Assembly (NCBI GenBank): GCA_015956445.1
Contig: WIUZ02000001.1
Coordinates: 1,736,001 to 1,800,000 of the forward strand
Length of the DNA stretch: 64,000 nt
Direction of reading: 5' to 3'
DNA from: Thelephora terrestris
Taxonomy: Eukaryota > Basidiomycota > Agaricomycetes > Thelephorales > Thelephoraceae
Below the pieces are notes generated by a model that was given only the letters and a program-made list of their open reading frames with translations, did not search any database and was not told where the DNA came from. Below are positions 11,535-26,691 of the stretch, piece by piece. The stretch's first letter is position 1, and each line of letters begins with the position of its first letter. Made by a program: the position numbers and the translations under genes.

Positions 11535-13776
11535 ATGGTCTCCTGCATTCTTTCTCTCTTCTATACTATCTATCACGTTCCTTGGTGCGTGTTTGCAGTC
11601 ACTATATGACTTGATTTGCCTACTCACACGTCATCTTCTTAAGCTTCCCTGCACGAGCCATGATTCATATATTTGTACGAATCACATGAAACGATGTGCA
11701 CGAGTTGCACCTATTCATTTTGTGCTTAGATGCCGCAAAATTGACGCTAAGCCCGGGGTGTATTATTCAATTGGATTGGATTTTCACCTCGTGCACGGGA
11801 TGAGGGGGGAAAACTCGATCGTTTTCTCCCAACTGCCCTGGGCCACCGGCCACCCTTTGACTTCTTATCTGTTGTATTTTTATGTTTCACGTTTGCGTTT
11901 GGGGCATTGCATGCTTTCCAAGTGGTTTTTGAACTAGGACAGAAGGAGATGGTGTTTCGCGTTTTTGCTCCTGTACCTAATCATCACTGCGAACAATGAC
12001 ACCGATTGAATCGAGACACGGAAACCTCACGTTGGATTTGGGTCATTGGCACCGGGCCTCAACGCCGCGACGCAGGTTGGATCATTGGGTTTAAAAAGAA
12101 AGAATAGAGTCGGGTCTGGCCGTTACACACACTTTGTTGGAGGGGCTAGGGCACGCAGCATGGTGACGGAGCACACGAGCTTTGACTCGTAATAATAGGC
12201 TCTGTAAGACGTACAAGATGTGTAGCTGGTTGTATCACAGGTACAGTCGATGCGTGCAAGGTATCTCCATGTGGTATAGTACCCGCCCAGGACAGTTTGA
12301 GCGCGATCGAAGCTGTGCCCCTGGCCTTGAATTCCGAAACGCGTTCCTCAACTCCATTCTCTCCATCCTTCCGGTGAGACCCCCCCTTGGCTACTACGCA
12401 GGCCCCATTACCTCAACGTGAGGGTAGAATAGAGTAAGGTATGAAAAGAGCCCGGTAGCTGATGCTTTTTTGACACCGTTCAACCTGAAGCACGCCCGCA
12501 TCAAACAAGGACTCGTTGAATACAGCTTCCACTCACGTACACTCCAAAGTCGACGACGCTTCGCGATCAGCGAAAACCGTCACGTCAGACCGTCGACACT
12601 TTCCACACGGCTGTCAACCCGGCCAGCTTTAACGTTTACCCAGGGTTATCTAGACGATCAGAACTGATAACCCAGATCACGATGCATCATGCATCATCAG
12701 CGAAGACCCACCAGCCCTGACAATCACCCCTCGGTCGGAATGCCCGACTTGGCCCACAGCGTGCGGGGACAACGTGGGCGGCGCGAACCCTCTGTTCCCC
12801 CCGCTCGAGGCGCCGGTAGAGAGGGGAACGCCGGTCAGCACTACGATCCTCCCGGGTCGAGATAAATGTGATTTCATTTTCAGTGGCTGCAAGTCGGATC
12901 CCACTAGAATCACCACGCGGAGAAAAGTCCCGAGGGTCCGGGACACGCCATCGTTCCGAACGCACTTATCAGGCCGAATTGATGCACGAGAGACGAATGA
13001 GATGACAATAAGGTAGATAATATAGGGTATTAATATTAATAATAACGGAGCATACGGACGCACGTGACCCCGAGGACAACAAAGAAGGCAAAGGGGAGTG
13101 GGGGAAGGACCAAAAAGTACATAGGAACCCATGGGTGGACCGGAGAGACGCAATTCCCCGGTCATAATATCGATAACCTGAGACACATGGATGACGCACT
13201 CCCTGGAATACCAGCGAGGGTTTCAACTACGTAAAAAGAGACGGTGAATACTATAGTAGGGGTATTTGGTGCTACCAGAACAGACCGAAAGAGGGGAGAG
13301 GAAGGCGGTCAAAAGAGCGTTTACAATATGAAGTAATAATGACAATTGAAAGATGGAATGGGTGTCCATGGAGGATGCGAGATGCAGAGGGACGGTATAC
13401 AATGAAAGATTGTATGGGTGGAGCAGAGCAAAGTAACTTACAGGATAGCGACGTAATAAGAGAGCGAATAATGGTTAGGGCTGGTTTCGAGTGAATGCGC
13501 TGTTTGCTGAGCGCTGAGACCGCGTTAAAATATGAGGAAGTGATCGGCGATAGGGTGAGGAGAATAGGGAAGGAGCGTCTGGGTGCACTGTCTTCATTTG
13601 ATCTTTCGAGACAGAGACATATTAAGCCAATATGTGCACGTATCCGTGTTACTGTACGAGCAGCAATAAATATGCTGAAAGAGATGCAAAGCAGAATAAA
13701 CGGGCGTGAATGTTGAGAAAGCGTTTGTTTTGGCAGCGAGGGGGGTACGAGGAGGCTCGACCTGGGTGAGAAAGGG
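11535..13776. other. Long convergent intergenic region
   Basis: About 2.2 kb between two convergent genes (AA9 and the homeobox gene). It must contain both 3' untranslated regions. Open frames of 150-250 codons occur on the minus strand (12.7-13.2 and 13.3-14.0 kb), but they lack ATG starts or family features and look like chance frames. I see no transposon termini. Confidence 0.5.
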
Positions 13777-15174
13777 TCACACTCGATTACGTCTTGAGCC
13801 TCCGCCGTCATAATAGTCGTCGGGGTTCCCTCTATTCCGACTCGGAGACCTATACTGTCCAGAGGCTCCTTGCTGGGTCTGCGATGGGCGTGATAACGAG
13901 AAGTAAGCAACGTCGGTGGGAGATGGAGTGATATAAGTCGTTTGTTGGGAGTTCGCACTGACGCTGCCCGCTCGAGGTGGTGGCATTTGTATAGTCGATA
14001 CGCTGCTGGGCCCGGACCGAGATGATCCACTGTGGTGAGCGCCTGGCGGGTTGTTCGATCCGGTACCTCGAACTGAAGTCGACTGGCGGTGGGTGTTCCG
14101 CATAGACTGTCGTTTGTTTTGAAACCTTAAATGAGGTGTAAGCTGACTGGTGATGATGTAAAAAATACGAGGCGTACCAGATCTGCACACTCCTTGGAGT
14201 CATGTTCAACTTCCCTGCTAGGTCTTGTCGTTCCTCAGTGGAGGGAAAGGCGGTCCGGGCGTACACCTCGTTCAACACTCGTAACTGCTCCGCGTCGGCG
14301 CGTTTTCTCTTCTTTTTCGGAGGGGGATGCTCCTGAGTGGCGACCTGTACCGGGGCGACCTGCGCCGGAGCTTGGCGTGAATATGGGGAGGTAGTATGCG
14401 CGGAGCTCCTAGTTCGCTCCACTAAGGTAGGCCCACGGCGAGAACCGGTCGACGGAGACGTGGGGGGGTTCACTGGAAGAAAGCGATTGTCAGGGAGCAT
14501 GCCCTGAGAATGGTGCTGGGGCGGGTACTGGAAGGACGGTGCGGGGTATGAGGCGACGGGTGAAAAGTCGGGCTCCGGAATGCGAGTTGCAGCGGATGTG
14601 CCTCCGTAGGGGTTCGGTTGCCATCTTTCGTCCCGGAGGTGACTTCCAGAGACATTAATGGGAGGTAATATAGGGTGATTAGAATAAGAAGGAGAGGGAT
14701 CCCTAAAAGATTGATAAGGTTGCTGAACCTGCGGAGGTGCCGGATATGAGTAGTGTAAACGAGGGTCGTCTTCGTCGGGAAAAGCTGATTGTTGCCCCAC
14801 TAAGAACGACGGTGAGTTTGAGGCCACGATCGACGTCGAGGTTGACTTACTCGTGTTGTAGTTGGACCAAGTGGACGAAGGGTCGCTGAGAGGGTCATTA
14901 TATTCGTTTCTTCGCTCGGGCTGCGACTGATTCTGATCGTAGGAATGAGAGGGCTCGGCTAGTGATGAAATGAAAGCACAAATGAAAAATTAACTAATGT
15001 GGTTAATACTCGAGAAAGCGACCGACCTGTGGGACGCGAAGAGCGGAACACAGACAACGGCGGGAGATTCCACAAACTCCTGTGAGAACCGTTGCCTTGG
15101 GATGAAGGAGGCCTGCGTCCTCCTCGACCAAAGCATCCTGAGGAATGATGACCGTCGTCCGGGTAAGCAGACAT
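13777..15174 (-). CDS. Homeobox transcription factor
   Basis: Nuclear DNA-binding regulator. The ATG at 15174 opens an exon (MSAYPDDGHHSSGC) joined to EPSHSYDQNQSQPERRNEYN across an intron with a CACTAG acceptor. A Pro/Ser/Tyr-rich region precedes the basic patch PPKKKRKRAD and a homeodomain (EQLRVLNEVYARTAFPSTEE...LNMTPRSVQIWFQNKRQSMRN). An intron splits the conserved Trp codon of helix 3 (WFQNKR) at about 14.12-14.18 kb. The tail is Ser/Gln-rich and ends SRRNRV at 13777. It resembles fungal Yox1/Phx1-like homeodomain proteins rather than mating-type HD1/HD2 proteins, because it has the typical 60-residue domain and lies alone, with no partner HD gene beside it. An additional upstream exon cannot be excluded. 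Confidence 0.87.
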
Positions 15175-16165
15175 AATAAAGTTACAGAAAGGGTGTACCA
15201 AAATCGGAGAAATTCCGCGGGTCGGGTGAATATGTATGCGCGGTACATGCTGAGGCCATGAGAGTGCTCAAATCCGAACTGAGCAGAGCGTCTGGTCCAC
15301 GCGGTGAACTTGTGGCTGATCTTGGTCGATCGAAACACAGAGTGTTTGATGTGAGGAGAAGTAGGGGGGAGTCTAAGAGTGGGCAGCACGGGATGGTGTC
15401 CAAAGGGTCTCGCAGATGTCGCGCGGAGGAGAAATCATCGGCTTAAAGGAGGGACGTTGCTTTAAGTATACAAAGTACGTGACGGAGGGTCGCGAGGATA
15501 CGGCACAGATTCCGCTGGTGTGGATCGAGTGGCTGGCACGAGGTGATTGAATTTTGCCGCGCGGTTGCATCATGTAATGAGGGAATTCAAGTATGCTCTG
15601 AGGACGTAAGGAAGAGAGCGAGTGCCAGTTGCGTTGACCAAAGTGTTTGTTCCTATGCCGGAATGTACCAATGCATTGTAAGAAGCAGGGATTGATGCAA
15701 ATACCAGATCGGGTCGACTGAGCAAACGAAAATCGCGGCTAGGTTCCAATTTAGGGTTTCTTTTTAGACGCTTTGATAATTCACACAGTTTAAATACCGT
15801 CGGCAATCCCCGCAGAAGGAACTTGCCGAAGAAAAGATGAAACACCAGTGGACGGGGTCTTGCACCGCTTCAACTACGTGTATATCACGCTTTCGCTTTT
15901 GTACAAAAGTTTCATGAAATAAATCCACTCTCGTTCCATTTTTCCGAGGGATCCTGTCACAAACGCTGATCAATCTATCACCACTCAGCCGTCCACCTCC
16001 TCAGAACACATTCACGAAGATCATGAACACAGACCGCAGCGTCTGCAATAGGACTCGGACAAGAATGGAGATTTTGCACGTGACACCATGTCACTCACTG
16101 CCGGATATGGACACAAGTGATTCTGTGCCTCTCACCGTTCCATCTGAGGTTTGTGCTTGTCGGTC
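15175..16165. other. Divergent promoter region, homeobox gene / NDR kinase gene
   Basis: Roughly 1 kb between two divergent start codons. No reliable coding exon is seen. Frames with splice-like ends near 15.2-15.4 kb on the minus strand could be 5' leader exons of the homeobox gene. Confidence 0.45.
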
Positions 16166-19655
<3,490 letters not shown>

Positions 19656-21246
19656 CGATCTCACGACAAACTCACGACATTTTATGACTATTTGACCGCC
19701 CCCATTAACAGTGTTGTATCTCACTGTACGTCTATACCTGTTCTTTTACTTACTCTCATTTGTTACACGCTAAGTACAATGTGTCTACTTTATGCCCACG
19801 ACACAGACAACGTGACCTTTTTTTTCCGCCGAGATCTGCGAGGGTTTCAATTTTCGATCAGACCCGATCGAAATGGAACCCGGGGTTCCCGGCATCCGGT
19901 GGTTGGTTGACAGGTTTAGGCCAGTGAACGTACCAGATGCGCGACGCCAGTGGGCTGGACAGCTCCGAGTCACAGTCGAGTGGGCGAGGAAGACCCTGCC
20001 ATTCACTGTTGTGAGTATGACGCCCAGCTCCGAGTTCACCTCCCCGTCGAAGCGCGGATCTCGTGAGCCGAGTAAGCCGAAAATGGTGAGCGTTCTTCGA
20101 AGTGAGTTTCTGATGGAATCTGAGGAAAGGCGGGGGTGCTGCACGTTCGCTACAATTCAGATGTGGTCTGGACGCTAGGTCTCCCGCTTGGCGGGCCAAG
20201 GTGTGTAAATCACAGTCGTTCTGCGAGTCGGCAAGTGATTTTCCGTAAGGGTGAAAATACCTCCGTTTCTCCAGAAAGGGCGCCAGCAGCCGAGTTTCGC
20301 GCTGCCACCCAAGGAGCGCGCAGGCTCTCGATTGTTTCCCCAGAAGCACGTTCACACGCGGAGAGCCATCCAGTCCCTAGGCTGTTAAGCGCCAGCATCC
20401 GGGTTCTGGTTTCCCCGCAAGTGGGGCATTCCGCAACATATTTTTCGAGTTCCGCTTCCATCTTAGCCCGTTCACCAGAAGGGTAAAGTCATCCAGGATC
20501 TGGAACTGTGCAGCGACTCAATGATAATCAGGCCGAGGTTGACCATCAACCATCTGTGATTTGTCGGATCGGCTACGACGTCCGACCTTTCTCGAGCCCT
20601 ATGTTTACCTCCCAGGCCGAACCATAAGTGGTATTCAGCCAATAGTGTTTCGTATCTTCGGGAGCAGCAACACTCCATGATCCAACGACGATCATCGACC
20701 TGCTCGCAGATCATCCCCCTGGAAAGAAGAATGGGCACCCGCCCTACCCGACGTCCGGTGATTCTGTACTGATAAATTTCCCCGCCCAGGTCGCAAATCT
20801 GATTTTGATGCACGTCCGAAGGCTCTGATCAAGCCCGTACGATTCCTCTCGAAACACCGGGCTTCGCTCCAGACTCTTGCTGACTTCTCGAACCGTACAT
20901 TTGTGTCTCTCCCCAGCCGGTGGATCGTAGTGCTTGGTTGAATTTATTAACGTCCAATAAATAAGATACACGTCATCCAAAGAATACACGAGGAAAGGAT
21001 ACAAGAGTGTGGCAAAAGGCACTGGGAGGATTGAAAGTCGATAAATAATCCGAGTTGCAATATAAGGGTCACCAGCGGTTTCAAGGTGCGGCATGGGTCC
21101 AGATGCTGATGAATAGCACAACCATAGTAAAAGTGAAGCATTTGGCGCAGGGCCGCAGTGAAGGGGCTTGACGGGGCGACGTTGAAATCCAATAAATAGT
21201 GAGTGGGAAAACGCGTAATGATCGAGAGCATGGCGGGCAGTCTCTA
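19656..21246. other. Intergenic region with a doubtful minus-strand coding segment
   Basis: 1.6 kb between convergent genes. On the minus strand at about 20461-20210 an ATG-started frame begins MEAELEKYVAECPTCGE, with a CxxC pair. A second frame near 20144-19990 (FDGEVNSELGVILTTVNGR) could be a spliced continuation. I cannot join them into a recognisable protein, so this is noted only as a candidate. Confidence 0.25.
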
Positions 21247-22142
21247 TCAACGGGAGAGTGGATCTTCGGTTCCGTCGTCGGGCGAGCTGTCCCTGCCCTC
21301 CGCGCGGGGAGTGTCGTGGACTCGTGCGTGCCGGCGCATGTTGCTCTGAACGCTAAATGCACGGCCGCACCCGTGATGAGGGCAGACGAATGCTTAAAGG
21401 AATCCTTGTGAGCTGATGAATCTCCGGCTGCGGCGAAACAACATACGCTTCTCCCCGGTGTGGGTGTTCGTGTGGGTCTTGAGACTACTGGGGCGGTTGA
21501 AAGTCTTGCCGCAATATGTACATTCGTACCTCGCGTAAGTCTGCGAAAACCTATCGAGTTGTGGCGGAGCAGAGGGGGGTTCGTTGAGGGGAGAGAAAGT
21601 AGGAAGCCGTGGGGAGTCCTGGGGACCGTAAGTGCTATGATTCCGGGATCGGGGATAGGGCTGGTCAAGGTGGAGAAGCTGGGCCGTACCCCTGTACGGA
21701 GAGGAGCTGGCACTGCGATAGTGCCGTGCTGATGATCGACCATAGTCATCTGACAGAGAATGTCCGTGTTGAGGGTGTGAGGGCCGCATATATTCTGGAT
21801 AGGAAGGTAGTGAACGAGTGGAGGCCAAATGACCGGGGTTACGGGGTGGAAGTGAAGGGGAAGGGATGTACTGTGGGGACACCATCGAGGGTGAATCCGA
21901 AATTACGCGAAGATGTGGAATATGTGCGTGAGGAGGCATTTGGTCAAGAGGTAGTGGGATGGGAACGCCACGAACTTCGGAAATGTTAAGGTTGGGTGAA
22001 TCTTCTGTAACGACACCGTCAGTCGGGAGAGGAAGTACGGTTCGAAAAATTTACCCCTGTACCAGGCACGAATGGGAGGGAGCACTGGCCGTTCATCGTC
22101 CCGATGTCTTGAAGGCCCAGGCGTTGGAGGATGGGACTGCAT
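21247..22142 (-). CDS. Two-finger C2H2 zinc-finger transcription factor
   Basis: Putative DNA-binding regulator. ATG 22142 starts a short exon (MQSHPPTPGPSRHRDDERPV) joined in phase 1 to VRGVPIPLPLDQMPPHAHIP. A low-complexity Ser/Pro/Tyr/His region then leads to two tandem C2H2 fingers: CTYCGKTFNRPSSLKTHTNT, the linker HTGEKPF, and CPHHGCGRAFSVQSNMRRHA. The intron between the fingers is 53 nt and falls just after GEK. A short acidic tail (DSSPDDGTEDPLSR) ends at TGA 21247-21249. Finger spacing and linker are canonical. Target genes are unknown. Confidence 0.85.
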
Positions 22143-22588
22143 TCAGCCAAGGTGGTTGAGACAATGGACGAAGAGGGACAGGGGACCCTGGAGTACCGTA
22201 GCGCCGATTATCTATAATCCTGATGCTTGGACGTCAGTAAGCGCCACATACTAGGTTTGTCCCGAGGGTTCGTCGGCCAGAATCCGTCGGACAGACGACG
22301 TCAAAGTGTAACCAGGAGGATTACTAGATACGATCAGAGCTCTCCATCAGTGGCTCGCAAACAATGGCTTTAGGCGATCGGAGAGGACAGCTTGCACAAA
22401 CGGACGGAAACGAAGGCTGCGCGAGATTTATTCTTTGTAAAGTTGTCGGCAATCATGCAGTTGTTGACCGGGTGGCCGAGGTAATTCCTCTGTTGATCTT
22501 CGATCGTTGAGCAGAGTGAAAGTAGATTGACGTGAGTGCTACAGCTACCACAAGGAGATTACCCTGGCTAAGAGGGCCGGGAGACCGA

Positions 22589-23162
22589 TCAAGCAACCTT
22601 CGGAAGCTCTTCTGGGGTCTTGGTAGTCAGGGACAACGCGTGGAGTCCGCACTTGAATTCGTCTGCAAGTGCAGTGTTCACCATCCTGTGGCGCTGGAGA
22701 GTGCTCTGCGAGTCGCTCGTAAGGAGGGATGATTGGCAGAGCATTGTTTGAAGTACACGTACCCTGCCCTTGAAGACTTCCGACACTATCTGAACCGAGA
22801 AATCTGGACATTTCGTATTCAGCGTTCCGCAATGCGTGTTGAGTTGAAAGGGAGTCACAGACGGGTTTCACCATTCGCAGCATCATTGTTTCTCATGGCG
22901 GCATGATGCCTATGTTGGAAGGAATCATTCGTAATTACGAGCCCCGAAGGTTGGAAGAAGCGGGTTAGCTTGCAGGGTTATCAGAGGAAGGCCGAGTGGG
23001 GGCTATGCTGAATGCAACGTGGACGAGTACCTTGTCCACGATTGAGGATTCCATCGGACCAGGAGCAGTTGACGAAAGAGACATCTGTGCAAGCGCAAGA
23101 ATGGGAATGTGGGAGCGGCGAAGGAAGGAGGACCGTGAGACCGAACAGATCTTGACGAACAT
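22589..23162 (-). CDS. BOL1: BolA-like protein, probably mitochondrial
   Basis: BolA proteins partner with monothiol glutaredoxins and help deliver Fe-S clusters. Read across three introns, the minus strand gives GPMESSIVDK, LTRFFQPSGLVITNDS, QHRHHAAMRNNDAANGETHF, SVQIVSEVFKGRSTLQRHRM and GLHALSLTTKTPEE, ending at TGA 22589-22591. The sequence matches the BolA fold throughout, including the HRxVN helix and the GLHALS signature. The upstream ATG at 23162 adds 26 residues rich in Arg/Ser with few acids (MFVKICSVSRSSFLRRSHIP), resembling a mitochondrial presequence. A second in-frame ATG at 23084 could start a cytosolic form. Assignment to Bol1 rather than Bol3 rests on the THFSVQIVS...F-KG pattern and is moderate. 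Confidence 0.9.
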
Positions 23163-23312
23163 GGAGAGGCGGAACCATCCAAAGGCTGTCGATCATATTC
23201 AAGCTGATGCACATCACCTGTCACCATCATCTCCGCTTTCACCTTAGTCGCGGTCTTCCGTCCGACTGTGAGAATCGACGGAATTCACAGTTTGCTGCTT
23301 GCTAGCTACACA

Positions 23313-24321
23313 ATGAGAAGCGAGCTTCACAAAGAACCACCTCCTGACATCGAGTTCCCCTACTTCGAAGTCACCTACTACGACCAGCCAGCGAGCGCAG
23401 GTATCACAATCAAGGCAACCGATGCCCGAAGCAAACGCTGGCCAGACACCTCGCAGTCATTTCACAGTGACGGTAGCATCAGCGGCTTGAAGCCCTCCAA
23501 TGACGATACGCAGCATCAATGGAGGCAGAAGCTCGGGGAACTCTTGACAAACAATTTCCTCCTCGCTGATCAACATCTCAGCGGTATGATTTGCACCTCC
23601 TTCTCTGACCTCGTTAATCAAGTCCCTGAATGATAAACAGCCCATCTTAAGCCGATGATAGGCCGGCGGTGCTTTCTGATTGAGTTCCCCTCGGATTACA
23701 AAATGTTCACCCACACAAAGGATGGCCGAGTAGACCATTATCTCATTGGTACGACCATCCGCTGATCCTGTCGCCTTCATTTCAACGTGATTCATCTTTT
23801 CCATCAGGATCGAAAACCGTCAATTCCTTCAGGTCGCCCCAGGAGTTCTTTGTTCACGCTCGTTGGCTTATGATGGGGGCAGAAAAGGACCCCGATGGGT
23901 ACCCTGATTGCGAGTGCAAGTACTGTGGCGTCACTCGTTCCCAAAGGGATATCGACAAAGAGTTCCAGCTCCCCGGACGTAAGGATTCTAAGAGCTCCGG
24001 ACATCATTCAGGCCGTCACGGTGCCACTTCAACTGCAACGAGCGAGGCGATCATCTTGCAAGCCAAGGATTACAGAAACCTGAAAAAGCCGAATACGGAG
24101 TAAGGCTTGTGCTACTGCATCTCTCTCTGAATAAAGTTCTGAATCACACTCAACCATCAGGACCAAGCAACCAGCCCCCAAAGGTATCGAGTCCATCGAC
24201 CCGGCCTTGTTATGATGACCAACTCCCAGGGATTTGGTATGCGAGCATACGAAAACGAGGGTCTAATTTACGAATAGTGATATTTCACAATGATACGTTG
24301 GTTTGGAGAACCTTCGTCTAG
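23313..24321 (+). CDS. Clr2-type transcription-silencing protein, apparently C-terminally truncated
   Basis: Resembles the N-terminal half of fungal Clr2-like proteins, which act in heterochromatic gene silencing. Exons from ATG 23313 give FPYFEVTYYDQPAS, ITIKATDARSKRWPDTS and QKLGELLTNNFLLADQHLSA, then (after an intron from 23584) HLKPMIGRRC and YKMFTHTKDGRVDHYLIG. Another intron precedes FRSPQEFFVHARWLM and the Cys motif DCECKYCGVTRSQ (about 23.9 kb), then IILQAKDYRNLKKP. After two more tentative introns a segment with LVW is reached, and a TAG at 24319-24321 closes the frame. The large C-terminal Clr2 region, normally following an ELVW-like motif, could not be traced downstream. It is either a truncated paralogue or a decaying gene. 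Start 150 bp from the divergent BolA gene. Confidence 0.6.
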
Positions 24322-25625
24322 CAACGCAGTTAAATGCATCCGGGTTCCCAACGTCTTCGTGATAACAAGGCGGTCACTCCATCGGTTGGACACACCGCTG
24401 ACACTTCGTCACAGGAGGGTTACGAGGGCAAACCAAGTTTTGTTTCTAGCCGGTGGTGTCCCAATTCACAGGAGCGGGGCACGGATTGCCAGACATGCCA
24501 AGCCCCCTCCACGAAAGGGCATCGCGGGAAGTCTGGGCGCTGGGGGAATCGGTAGGAGAATAAGACGATCGTCCGAATCCGGGTTCGCTATGTGCGTAGA
24601 TCTCGAGCAATGTCTTGACGGTTCGTTTGTAGGAGGGAACATCCCGTGCGAACAACGGCCCATAGCCGGTTGAGCAACGCTGGCAGCCAACCTCATGCCG
24701 CATCTTTGATTGCAAAGCTGACACAGTCCCAATAAACTGGACAAGCCAACGTAAACGCGCGCTCGAATTTGGGCGTCGAGCCTAGCGATTCACGACCCTG
24801 CTGGCACGATGCGATCCCGTCGATCTCGGCCCAATCCCATCGCAAATCCTTTGCCCTTCGAGTATCATTCTACTCGCGCGTTCATCTCTTTGAGGAACAG
24901 GACGGAGATTGACGGCAGATGCTAGCGCGGGTTCGATGTCAGCTCTATCAAAACTCCCGAAAACGTACTCTGCGTAGGGCCGCTTGACAGGAAATCCACC
25001 ATGGGATCACGATGGCCGCCCACCCTGCGCGTTCGGGGACATACGCGAAGAGTGCCTTCCGGCTGTCCCAGAGAGGTTGTGGTTAGACATGCGAAGTTGT
25101 CGCGCTGAGCGTTCGGGCTTCGTGTCTGACACGGGTTCGTCGGCCTCTTGGGAAACAGTGGAACTTGAAACGCTTTGTCGTCCGAGGTGCTTCGTGGTGC
25201 CTTCATCCATGTATTCCGCAGTTATGAACTGGTGCTGGGTGAACAACGAGGAAAGAGCGCGAGCTTGGAGATGACGATTCCTTTCTATGGCCAAGGAAGG
25301 ACGTTCCGAGAGGTGCAGTCGCCACGGATCGCACCACCTTGAGCCCCGGATAACGGCTAGGGTCTCCCCTTACTTAGTGAAAATGTTTGAGGTCTAGAAA
25401 GTCCGCAAGGGCCATTGAAAGTCACAAATGGCGATGCCCGCCTCCTCCATACTCCTGTCTGTGCTTCTCCGATAGCCGTGAAATCAATGGTACGACGCTT
25501 AAAGATAGAACCGCGTGAGAGTACTGTACCGACACGACAAATACAGTACCCTTTCCACTAGTGAGCTTCAAACTACGCAATCAAAGTCGTTGAAGCTTTC
25601 CAGAATGATCGACCCTGCTCTTTAG
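24322..25625. other. Unassigned region between the Clr2-like gene and an unknown gene
   Basis: About 1.3 kb where I can neither continue the Clr2-like protein nor find another one. It may hold decayed Clr2 exons or 5' exons of the next gene. Confidence 0.4.
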
Positions 25626-26303
25626 CAACTGTCGTCCATTGCCACTCGAATGGGTGAGTGCTATGATGTTGTACCCAGACCAATCCGGATATTCTGAAAC
25701 ATGACTTGAAGCGTCCGAGGAACAGCTAACCTTTAACAAGCCGCATTCACCAGCAGAGAATGCTTTAGAGGCGTTCTCCGCCGTGGCCCACACAATCAAG
25801 CATGAGATACTCAAGTCCCGTCACGACTGGAACAAGCATGAGCCTAGGATGTGGTCGCGCGCGGCACACCTCTCCGACCACGAATTGACGCACTTCGACC
25901 TCAAACAGGATCTCGTCCTGGTCTCCAGCGCATTGAGCACGTACGGGACGATTATCCTTGGAAAGATCAGAATCCCCGCAATCAACGACGATCAGGGCGA
26001 AGGATTCATTCACGTCAGGTACGTTCTTTTTACGAGAGTCGTGCGATTCGAAAAGTCAGGAACGGAGATCTCACCTTTGTTGATCCTCGTGGTCTAGGAT
26101 CCATGACCCACCCAACAAAGTATTGCGCCCACCGCCTATCGCTACCGCTTCCATCGCTCACACAATAATCATTACAGGGAACCGAAGACGTCATGTTTCA
26201 TTCGATATTCACCGATGAAGGTAATCGGGACAGGGACGGACATCCGAAAACCTGGCAAGCCGTCCAGACCATTGATACTCCTCTAGTTTTCTTCAACGAG
26301 TAA
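25626..26303 (+). CDS. Conserved-looking protein of unknown function (3' exons)
   Basis: Not recognised. Four exons splice cleanly: one ending RPLPLEW at 25653 (donor GTGAGT), then 25741 onward (PHSPAENALEAFSAVAHTIK, LVLVSSALSTYGTIILGKIR, EGFIHVR), then a 22-nt exon near 26096-26117 (IHDPPNK), then GTEDVMFHSIFTDEGNR ending VFFNE at TAA 26301-26303. The phase agreement across three introns and the lack of stops argue for a real protein. The segment reads as a globular alpha/beta protein with no Cys-rich or membrane part. The start codon was not identified; the exon beginning at 25626 probably follows another intron. No function is proposed. Confidence 0.6.
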
Positions 26304-26424
26304 CCCGGGGGACCGGCGCAGGAAGGGGTTGTTCTTGTGTATTTACGAGCAATGATTTCATTTTTGTATAAACATCTCACCATATCAATCATTTGCGAGC
26401 TTAGGAAGGACAAAGAGGCAAGTG

Positions 26425-26433
26425 AAAAAAAAA
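26425..26433 (-). terminator. RNA polymerase III terminator of the tRNA-Leu gene
   Basis: Nine consecutive T residues on the minus strand directly follow the discriminator base of the tRNA, the standard Pol III stop signal. Confidence 0.9.
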
Positions 26434-26526
26434 TGACAGTGACGAGATTCGAACTCGCGCGGGAAACCCATCACGGTAATTGGTTAATACCTAAACGTGA
26501 CGCCGTAACCACTTGGCTACACTGCC
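26434..26526 (-). tRNA. tRNA-Leu (anticodon UAG) with a short intron
   Basis: Seven-base-pair acceptor stem GGCAGTG / CACTGTC with discriminator A. D-arm GCC...GGC with AAGTGGTTAC loop, anticodon stem TCACG / CGTGA, anticodon TAG followed by G37, a class-II variable arm with a GGG-TTT-CCC hairpin, and T-arm GCGAG-TTCGAAT-CTCGT. About 13 extra bases (TATTAACCAATTA) after position 37 form the usual nuclear tRNA intron. The long variable arm and UAG anticodon fix it as leucine (CUA). Confidence 0.93.
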
Positions 26527-26691
26527 GCTGACCAGATAAGGGACTTTGTGCATATTCATCATCGTTGAATTGGAACCGCTTTGGTTACGAAATCTTTAAT
26601 TATGATTTTTGCCTCTTCGCTTCGCTCCACGCCGAAGTGTGGCCACCGCACCAGTTTCTACTGATTTGGTTCAGCTGGTTCAACTTCAACC

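Noticed and set aside
11044-11937. 297-codon open frame on the plus strand
   Set aside because: It overlaps the last exons of the AA9 gene in another frame. Only the spliced AA9 frame carries conserved motifs.
12677-13186. 169-codon minus-strand frame with a hydrophobic stretch
   Set aside because: No ATG start (GTG), and no splice continuity or known domain. It lies in the convergent 3' spacer.
13272-14030. 252-codon minus-strand frame downstream of the homeobox exon
   Set aside because: Mostly beyond the homeobox stop in another frame; Ser/Arg-rich and unlike a folded protein. Likely 3' untranslated sequence.
23313-26303. One continuous Clr2 gene joining the 23.3 and 25.6 kb exons
   Set aside because: The intervening 1.3 kb yields no Clr2-like exons, and the 25.6-26.3 kb protein does not resemble the Clr2 C-terminus.
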